Shown: positions 58,646 to 64,000 of the stretch, piece after piece | How positions within the stretch are numbered: position 1 is the stretch's first letter | Layout: each line of letters opens with the position of its first letter | From: Variovorax sp. | GTDB lineage: Bacteria; Pseudomonadota; Gammaproteobacteria; Burkholderiales; Burkholderiaceae_C | Direction: 5' to 3' | Length of the DNA: 64,000 bases | Assembly (NCBI GenBank): GCA_017744935.1 | Contig: JAGIAI010000022.1 | Coordinates: forward strand, 1-64,000 | The notes under the pieces: generated by a model | The model's database searches: none | Told to the model about the DNA's origin: nothing | The model's input: only the letters and a program-made list of their open reading frames with translations | Made by a program: the position numbers and the translations under genes

Positions 58646-60226
58646 TCACTCGGGTAATCCGGCCAGCCGCAGCCCTTCCGCGAACCGCGCTAAGTCTTGC
58701 GGGCGATGGATTGGAAGCCAGTCGTTGAGATTGGAGACGCGCAGTGAAGGATCGAGCGTGCGTACGCGCTGCATTGCCTCGCTCGCCTTGTCCATTCGTC
58801 CCGCGAGCGCATGACTCGCCGCCATCAGGCTGACCGCGGCCAGGAAACTCGGCAGATTCCCGACAGCTTTTTCGGCCCACGCGGAAGCGGCATCGAAGCG
58901 TCCCGCGAAGAAGTGCGCCAGCGCCATCCCAGCCTGCATCCTGAACATCTCGGGATCCAGGGGGCTCAAGCGAACGGCACGCGCGAGATGCTCACTCGCG
59001 GCGTCCGTCTCACCGTGGAGCGCGCGCAGGAAACCGCCAAGGAACCATGCGGTGGCGAGGTTCGGATTGAGCAGCACGGCCCTGTCGAGCAACGCGATGC
59101 CGCCATCGAGATCCCCGGCGAGATGCCCGAGTGCGTGACCTCCTCTTGTGAGCGCCACCGCATCGTCCCGGCCGAGTTCCACCGCCCGCCGCGCCAGCCG
59201 GATGCCCTCGGCGATCTCCCGGGGCCGATCGGTCATCCAGCCATTGACCTTGCGCCAGAAACAACACCAGGCCGCCATGCCATAGGCCGAGGCGAAGTCC
59301 GGATCGAGCTCGATGGCCCTGTAGAACAAGGGCAGCGCCGACTCGATGGATTCGCGCGTCCCGCTGTGCAGCCTCGCGGTTCCGCGCAGGTAGTAGTCGT
59401 AGGCGTCCAGGCTCTCCGTCGGCTTGCGCTTGGCGCGCTCGATTTCCGCCCGCTCGAGCTGCGGCGCGATCGCGCCGACGACGCTTTCCGCCACCTGGTC
59501 CTGCAGTTCGAAAATGTCGTCCAGCGTGCCTTCGAAGCGCTCCGCCCAGAGATGCGTTCCCGTCGTGGCGTCGATGAGCTGGCCGGTGATGCGCACCTTG
59601 TTGCCGGTCTTGCGCACACTGCCTTCCAGCACGTAGCGCACGCCAAGCTCGCGCCCGACCTCCTTCACGGCCACCGTCCGGCCCTTGTAGGTGAAGCTCG
59701 AATTGCGAGCGATGACGAACAGCCAGCGCACGCGCGATAGGGCGGCGATGATGTCCTCCACCACGCCGTCGGCGAAATACTCCTGATCGGGGTCGCCGCT
59801 CAGGTTATGGAAAGGCAAGACGGTAATGGATGGCTTGTCCGGAAGGACAAGCGCGGACGGCAGTTCCCTCGATTCACTGGAGGAGTGGTCGCCGACCGCC
59901 GAAGCGCCGTGCGGGCGTGCTTCCTCGACCTCGCCGACGAAGCGGAAGCCCTTGCGGGCGACCGTGCGGATCAGGCGTTGCGCCTCGCCGGTGTCGCCAA
60001 CGGCCTTGCGAACGGCGTTGATGTGACTGGTGATCGTCGACTCCGAGACGATTCGGCCGCTCCATACCGCCGTGAGCAGATCGCCCTTGCTGACGACGCG
60101 GTCCCGGTTCCTGACGAGAAACAACAGCAGATCGAAGACCTGGGGCCCTACAGGCACCACTTTCCCGCGATGCGAAAGCTCCCGGCGTGCCGGGTCGAGC
60201 ATGTAATCGCCAAACACAAGCTGCAC
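58646..60226 (-). CDS. CadC-like winged-helix regulator with TPR repeats
   Basis: A 526-residue protein. Residues ~1-100 are an OmpR-type winged helix (FGDYMLDPARRELSHRGKVV; FDLLLFLVRNRDRVVSK; ITSHINAVRKAVGDTGEAQR). Residues ~130-260 hold the FlgO/TolB-like block SITVLPFHNLSGDPDQEYFA and VLEGSVRKTGNKVRITGQLI. The rest is a run of TPR-like helices (PLFYRAIELDPDFASAYGMA). Such proteins sit in adenylate-cyclase-like signalling or regulate neighbours. No transmembrane helix is visible, unlike CadC. The start is GTG 60226 with agggga upstream. It is divergent from the NmrA-like gene (207 bp). Confidence 0.8.
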   Translation of the reverse strand: MQLVFGDYMLDPARRELSHRGKVVPVGPQVFDLLLFLVRNRDRVVSKGDLLTAVWSGRIVSESTITSHINAVRKAVGDTGEAQRLIRTVARKGFRFVGEVEEARPHGASAVGDHSSSESRELPSALVLPDKPSITVLPFHNLSGDPDQEYFADGVVEDIIAALSRVRWLFVIARNSSFTYKGRTVAVKEVGRELGVRYVLEGSVRKTGNKVRITGQLIDATTGTHLWAERFEGTLDDIFELQDQVAESVVGAIAPQLERAEIERAKRKPTESLDAYDYYLRGTARLHSGTRESIESALPLFYRAIELDPDFASAYGMAAWCCFWRKVNGWMTDRPREIAEGIRLARRAVELGRDDAVALTRGGHALGHLAGDLDGGIALLDRAVLLNPNLATAWFLGGFLRALHGETDAASEHLARAVRLSPLDPEMFRMQAGMALAHFFAGRFDAASAWAEKAVGNLPSFLAAVSLMAASHALAGRMDKASEAMQRVRTLDPSLRVSNLNDWLPIHRPQDLARFAEGLRLAGLPE

Positions 60227-60433
60227 AGTGGCATCCCCTGGTCGAATGCCTCGCCTCAGGCGGAGCAACTGGCGAGATTTTGCGTTCGTGGATGCTACGG
60301 CACCGCTTTTGGACGAACAAGCAAGCTTGCCTGAAGGGAAATTCAAGGTGAGGGCAAAGACTTCCCCGGGTCGCACAGGCATTCTCGACACATCGACGGC
60401 AACGGTTGCCGTCGGAAGAAACGGAGCAAAGCT

Positions 60434-61189
60434 ATGAAGATTGTCGTGATCGGTGGCAGCGGCCTCATCGGAACAAAGCTTGTGAAGAACCTCCGCGAGC
60501 GCGGCCATGACGTGCTCGCAGCCTCCCCCAAAACGGGCGTCAACACCATCACTCGCGAGGGTTTGGCCAAAGCGCTCGACGGCGCCGAGGTCGTCGTCGA
60601 TGTGGCGAACGCGCCGGTATGGGAAGACCAGGCCGTCCTCGAGTTCTTCGAGACTTCGGGCCGCAACCTGATGGCTGCGGAGGCCGCCGCCGGCGTGCGC
60701 CACCATGTCGCATTGTCGATCGTTGGTACTGAGCGGCTTCCCGACTGCGGCTATTTCCGGGCGAAGCTCGCGCAGGAAAAGATCATCAAGGCATCCACCA
60801 TCCCCTACACCATCCTGCGTGCAACGCAATTCTTCGAATTTGTCGGCGGCATTACTGAAGCGGGCGTCGTCGGCGAAGAGATACGTCTGTCGCCGGCGCT
60901 GATCCAGCCGATCGCGTCGACGGACGTGGCCGCGGCACTCACCGAAGTAGCAGTCGCGGCGCCGGTCAACGGCACGGTGGAGGTCGCTGGTCCGGAGGCC
61001 ATGCCGCTCGATGAACTGGGCAGGCGCTTCCTGCGGGCGACACATGATTCACGCAAGGTGGTGCCTGATGTCCATGCGCGCTACTACGGCGGCCTTCTCT
61101 CCGATCGGTCGCTCACACCCGGGGACAACTCACGCATCGGCGCGATCCGGTTCGAGGACTGGATGGCTGCCAACGCAGCAGCGACCTGA
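60434..61189 (+). CDS. NmrA-like NAD(P)-binding protein
   Basis: A 251-residue atypical SDR. The Rossmann motif is VVIGGSGLIGTKLVKNL. In place of the YxxxK catalytic pair it has YFRAKLAQEKIIKAS, in which a Tyr-x-x-x-Lys does occur (YFRAK), and SIPYTILRATQFFEFV-type sequence follows (here TIPYTILRATQFFEFVGG), typical of NmrA/azoreductase-like proteins. It may be a redox sensor or quinone/flavin-type reductase. It is divergent from the CadC-like regulator, which could control it, and is followed by a cupin gene 56 bp downstream. Confidence 0.8.
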   Translation: MKIVVIGGSGLIGTKLVKNLRERGHDVLAASPKTGVNTITREGLAKALDGAEVVVDVANAPVWEDQAVLEFFETSGRNLMAAEAAAGVRHHVALSIVGTERLPDCGYFRAKLAQEKIIKASTIPYTILRATQFFEFVGGITEAGVVGEEIRLSPALIQPIASTDVAAALTEVAVAAPVNGTVEVAGPEAMPLDELGRRFLRATHDSRKVVPDVHARYYGGLLSDRSLTPGDNSRIGAIRFEDWMAANAAAT

Positions 61190-61245
61190 GGTGGTGGTAG
61201 TCGCGAGTCGAAATGAACATGTGCCTTGTCCATCCGGGAGACCCC

Positions 61246-61713
61246 ATGACCCAGCGCATCCGCGATGTGCATCCTTCGGCCAAGTCACTCAGGATGCGGG
61301 AGTTCGAATTGAAGTCACTCGCCATGGCCTTCGCCTTCGCGCTGCTACTGGGCGTGGCGTACACCCCACGCTCGCAAGCGGCGCCTCATGCGGAGGTGAA
61401 AGAAGTGATGCTCAAGGACCTGCCCGACTTCCCGGGCAAGGAAGGCCTGCTCCTGGAAGTGCTGTATCCGCCTGGCAGTACGGACGAAGTCCATCGCCAT
61501 GACGCGCACGCATTCGTCTATGTCCTGGAAGGCTCGATCGTCATGCAGCTCAAGGGTGGCGAGCCGGTGACGCTGCATGCAGGTCAAAGCTTCTACGAGG
61601 GGCCCAACGACGTGCACATCGTCGGCCGCAATGCCAGCACGACCAAGCCCGCGAAGTTCGTGGTGTTCCTTGTGAAGAACAAGGGCGCTCCGATCTTGAC
61701 GCCTGTTCGTTGA
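61246..61713 (+). CDS. Exported cupin-domain protein
   Basis: A 155-residue protein with a hydrophobic N-terminal segment (LAMAFAFALLLGVAYTPRSQ, cut near SQA|APHAE) and a single cupin domain. The metal site is HRHDAHAFVYVLEGSI (His-x-His-x3-His pattern with Glu) and the second motif ends HAGQSFYEGPNDVHIVGRN. It binds a metal ion and could act on a small periplasmic ligand. ATG 61246 is used, five bases after gggag; ATG 61294 is possible. Likely co-transcribed with the NmrA-like gene. Confidence 0.75.
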   Translation: MTQRIRDVHPSAKSLRMREFELKSLAMAFAFALLLGVAYTPRSQAAPHAEVKEVMLKDLPDFPGKEGLLLEVLYPPGSTDEVHRHDAHAFVYVLEGSIVMQLKGGEPVTLHAGQSFYEGPNDVHIVGRNASTTKPAKFVVFLVKNKGAPILTPVR

Positions 61714-61731
61714 ACCCGGTCAGCCCGGGTT
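61713..61731 (+). terminator. Hairpin after the cupin gene
   Basis: AACCCGG, loop tcagc and CCGGGTT form a 7-bp stem starting on the last base of the cupin stop codon. No T-run follows, so it may stabilise the 3' end or act with Rho rather than as an intrinsic terminator. The next 140 bp up to the tRNA show no gene. Confidence 0.35.
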
Positions 61732-61874
61732 GGGCGAAGTCCAGGCAGCGAAGCCTTCCGTGGATAGGGCATAAGACTTTGCGGCGTGCGTTGGAGCGGC
61801 GAATAGGGAAGCCATGAAGCGCCGGGTGGAGGTCAGCAAGCAGCTTTTCCGGGCGTCTGCTGGGGCCGAATGAA

Positions 61875-61951
61875 TGGCCTGCCCGGAGGGGATCGAACCC
61901 CCGACAACCTGCTTAGAAGGCAGGTGCTCTATCCAACTGAGCTACGGGCAG
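61875..61951 (-). tRNA. tRNA-Arg(TCT)
   Basis: On the minus strand the acceptor arm CTGCCCG (5' end 61951) pairs with CGGGCAG; the D-arm begins GCTCAGTTGGATAGAGC; the anticodon stem-loop is CCTGC-CTTCTAA-GCAGG with anticodon TCT (reads AGA, Arg); the T-arm loop is TTCGATC. The discriminator is G and CCA is encoded. Its 3' end is a possible integration site, but no integrase is in view. Confidence 0.95.
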
Positions 61952-61985
61952 TGAGTGCGGGTGCGAATTCTAAAGCGCCGCGGAT

Positions 61986-62774
61986 TCAGACCACCATCGG
62001 TGTCGCCGCGCCGTCCATCGAGATGATCGCGCCAGAGATGTAGCCCGCACCAGGCGATGCGAGGAAAACCACCACGTTGGCGATGTCCTCGGGCATGGCG
62101 AGTCGGCCGAGCGGCAGGCGCGACTGGGCGTCGCGCAGCACATCGGCTTCCGGGATCTTGCGCAGGCGCGCATCGGCCGCGATGCCCTCGGCCATGCGAT
62201 CGGTGAGCGTCAACGCAGGGTTGACCGCGTTCACGCGAACGCCGCGCGGTCCGTACGCCGCGGCGAGGCCGGCCGTGGCCAGCATCAGTGCCGCGTTGGC
62301 GGCGCCGCCTGCGAGATGCGTCGGCGTGGCCACCTTGCCGCCCATCCCGATTACGTTCACGATCGCGCCCGATCCGCGTTCTCCCATGCCCTTGATCACA
62401 GGATCCATCACGTTGATGTACGTGAAGAACTTGGCCTGCATCGCGTCCTGCCAGTTCTGCGGCCGCAGTTCGTCGAAGGGCGTGCGGCGCGCGGCGCCAG
62501 CAGAGTTGACGAGGATGTCGATCGCCCCGGACTCGGCCTGCACCGCGTCAACCATGTTCTGCGCGGCGCGCGGGTCGGCCAGGTCTGCGCTGTAACCGCC
62601 GACCGCGTGACCTTCCTCCAGGAGCTGCGCTGCCGCTGCCTGGAGATGCTCGGGGCTTCGGCCCGCGATGCTGACCTTCGCGCCTTCCTTGAGGAACGCT
62701 CGCGCGCAGGCCAGTCCGATACCGCGGCTGCCGCCCGTGACGAGTACGTGTTTGCCGGTCAGTCGAAGGTCCAT
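61986..62774 (-). CDS. SDR-family protein lacking the catalytic Tyr and Lys
   Basis: A 262-residue short-chain dehydrogenase-like protein. The cofactor motif is complete (VLVTGGSRGIGLACA, with NSAGAA later), so NAD(P) can bind. At the active site, where SDRs have Y-x-x-x-K, it reads PTHLAGGAANAALM: the Tyr position is His and the Lys position Gly. The C-terminal blocks PLGRLAMPEDIANVVVFLAS and GYISGAIISMDGA are normal. It probably has either a changed chemistry or no dehydrogenase activity. It ends 35 bp from the tRNA-Arg 5' end on the same strand. Confidence 0.85.
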   Translation of the reverse strand: MDLRLTGKHVLVTGGSRGIGLACARAFLKEGAKVSIAGRSPEHLQAAAAQLLEEGHAVGGYSADLADPRAAQNMVDAVQAESGAIDILVNSAGAARRTPFDELRPQNWQDAMQAKFFTYINVMDPVIKGMGERGSGAIVNVIGMGGKVATPTHLAGGAANAALMLATAGLAAAYGPRGVRVNAVNPALTLTDRMAEGIAADARLRKIPEADVLRDAQSRLPLGRLAMPEDIANVVVFLASPGAGYISGAIISMDGAATPMVV

Positions 62775-62875
62775 GTCGTCTCCGTGGATTGATTTCGCAA
62801 TGGGCGGATTGTGATGCGAACGCGATCATGCTTGGCCCATACTCCGGGCATCTGAAACGTCATATGGGGTTGCGG

Positions 62876-63127
62876 ATGAGATGTCTCCTGCTTGTCGCGA
62901 TGGTCCTTCTCAGCGGATGCGCCGATCTTGGGAAGCCCGCGGGTAGCGCATTGGAACCACCGTTGGTGGGCAACTACTGCGCGGCGCCTGTCGAGGGGGC
63001 GTGTCTTGGCTGCGACGTCAGGTGCTTGTCCTCCGAGCGTGCGGTCTGCAAGTCCGGAGCGACCACCCGCGTTGCCGGGAATCCGCAAGGTATGTGTACG
63101 CGGGGGGCGGTGTGCGAATGCAAATGA
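62876..63127 (+). CDS. Small Cys-rich lipoprotein
   Basis: An 83-residue protein with a lipoprotein signal (MRCLLLVAMVLLSGC, lipobox LSGC). The mature part has seven more cysteines (YCAAP, ACLGCDVRC, VCKSG, MCTRG, CECK), which in the periplasm would form disulfides. I do not recognise the family. The ATG at 62876 is preferred; an ATG 12 bases upstream is possible. It is followed by a candidate terminator. Confidence 0.65.
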   Translation: MRCLLLVAMVLLSGCADLGKPAGSALEPPLVGNYCAAPVEGACLGCDVRCLSSERAVCKSGATTRVAGNPQGMCTRGAVCECK

Positions 63128-63133
63128 AGAATG

Positions 63134-63171
63134 CCCGCGACGAATGACATCGATGCGGGTGTTTTCGCTTT
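63134..63171 (+). terminator. Candidate intrinsic terminator
   Basis: CCCGC (63134-63138) and GCGGG (63155-63159), separated by a 16-base loop, are followed by tgttttcgcttttt. It lies 7 bp past the Cys-rich lipoprotein stop. The long loop and short stem make this only moderately convincing. Confidence 0.45.
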
Positions 63172-63225
63172 TTCGTTTCTGTTCCCAAGAGGAAAGGCGA
63201 TACCCGCCACCCTAAAATCGCCGCC

Positions 63226-64000
63226 GTGCCTCAAGTCGAGAACCTCAAGCCACTGACCAGCCTTCGTTTCGTCGCGGCCAGCATGCTCGTCGTGTACCAC
63301 GCGGCAGGTGTGTTTAGCTGGCCTTGGGCCAACGCACTTCCGAAAACGATGGTTCATGGCGTCAGCTTTTTCTTTGTGCTCTCGGGCTTCATCCTGACGC
63401 ACGTCTACACAAGCAAGCCAATGCAGAGCTACGGCTCGTTCATGCGCGCCGGTTCGCCCGCCTCTGGCCGGTGCATGCCTTTGCCACGCTCCTCCTGTTC
63501 CTGACGGTGCCGGCCATCTCGATGACCTATGACGGTCCGGGTGTCTTTGACAAATGGATCGTGCTCGGCGTGAATCTCTCGCTGCTGCATTCGGTGGTGC
63601 CGACCCTCTCGTACCTTCTTTCTTGGAACGCGGTGTCGTGGAGCATCTCCACAGAGCTCTTCTTCTATGCCGCTTTCCCGCTCCTCCTGCTCAACCTCGG
63701 GCAGACTTGGCTTCGAAAGACGCTAGGCGCTGCAGCACTGACCGTGCTGCTGATCGCGGGACTGGCCATCGCCAACGTGCCGCTTTCATCGCCCGACGTC
63801 AACAAGATCACCGCGGTAGGCGCAACCTACGGCAGCCCGCTCACACGACTCTTCGAGTTCACATTGGGCATGGCTTCCTGGGCTGCCTGGCACAGGTACG
63901 TTCGACATTGGCGGCTAGGTGTCCGCGTCTGGACTCTGCTCGAACTGGCGAGCATTGCTCTGGCCGCCTTGTGGATCTTCACAGCGTATCCGCAGATCGC
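63226..64000 (+). pseudogene. Acyltransferase-3 family membrane protein, frameshifted and cut by window end
   Basis: From GTG 63226 the frame reads LKPLTSLRFVAASMLVVYHA and HGVSFFFVLSGFILTHVYTS, the start of an acyltransferase-3 (O-antigen/exopolysaccharide acyltransferase) protein. Near 63450 the expected MRARFARLWPVHAF continues only after a -1 shift: one C seems missing in gcgccggttc. The second frame is open to the window edge and carries WSISTELFFYAAFPLLLLNL, a typical family block. This is either a real pseudogene or a single-base sequencing error. These proteins O-acylate surface sugars. Confidence 0.7.

Noticed and set aside
61875..61951. tRNA-Arg as an attachment site of an integrated element
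   Set aside because: No integrase, direct repeat of the tRNA end, or phage gene is present within the window.

Overview
The window looks like a chromosomal segment of a high-GC betaproteobacterium of the Burkholderiales, most likely a Variovorax-like member of the Comamonadaceae. This is an inference from gene content: Bug-type tricarboxylate receptors, a ChrB-ChrA-Cj0069 chromate locus, LysR-driven hydroxy-acid catabolic genes, and dense coding with frequent GTG/TTG starts and 4-bp overlaps. No rRNA, CRISPR array, transposase or integrase was seen. There is one tRNA, tRNA-Arg(TCT).

Layout. 1-8.5 kb: envelope and small genes (a Pro-Ala-linker lipoprotein, a BON lipoprotein, a stand-alone RNA-polymerase alpha-CTD-like protein, a NUDIX hydrolase, a phospholipase-D lipoprotein, a peroxiredoxin, a GH46-type chitosanase and an unknown protein). 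8.5-15.5 kb: a 1779-residue pseudokinase/AAA/TPR/GAF/cyclase signalling protein, a metallo-beta-lactamase-like protein and a GGCT-fold protein. 15.7-17.2 kb: a compact type VI secretion cassette (Hcp, zinc amidase, putative periplasmic immunity protein), followed by a large phosphoesterase with N-terminal repeats and a second phospholipase-D lipoprotein. 21.4-29.9 kb: a CRP/FNR regulator with a CRP-like site in its promoter, an MFS permease, a sugar-type ABC importer, an outer-membrane protein, an EamA exporter with a histidine-rich tail, and a YncE-like protein.

29.9-33.5 kb is a chromate operon (chrB, chrA, a decayed superoxide dismutase, Cj0069). From about 32 to 38.4 kb intact genes (alcohol dehydrogenase, lytic transglycosylase, PEP-mutase-like enzyme, two small genes) alternate with internally deleted or truncated genes: SOD, aldehyde dehydrogenase, SDR, LuxR/MalT and Bug. 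This looks like a decaying catabolic region, or else a local assembly problem. 39-42.2 kb holds an FdhF/YdeP-type molybdopterin oxidoreductase coupled to fdhD, with a 13-bp-arm palindrome in its leader. 42.7-47.7 kb is a LysR-regulated set (Bug receptor, D-2-hydroxyacid dehydrogenase, RraA-like aldolase, FMN hydroxy-acid oxidase).

47.7-58.4 kb holds a small non-ribosomal peptide locus: a stand-alone adenylation-carrier protein, then a two-module C-A-T-C-A-T synthetase with no thioesterase, and a divergent FMN hydroxy-acid oxidase. 58.6-64 kb ends with a CadC-like winged-helix/TPR regulator, an NmrA-like protein, a cupin, tRNA-Arg, an SDR lacking its catalytic Tyr/Lys, a Cys-rich lipoprotein, and a frameshifted acyltransferase-3 gene that runs off the window.

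The strongest candidates for new biology are the Hcp-amidase-immunity cassette with its neighbouring phosphoesterase, the thioesterase-less NRPS locus, and the cluster of internally deleted genes.
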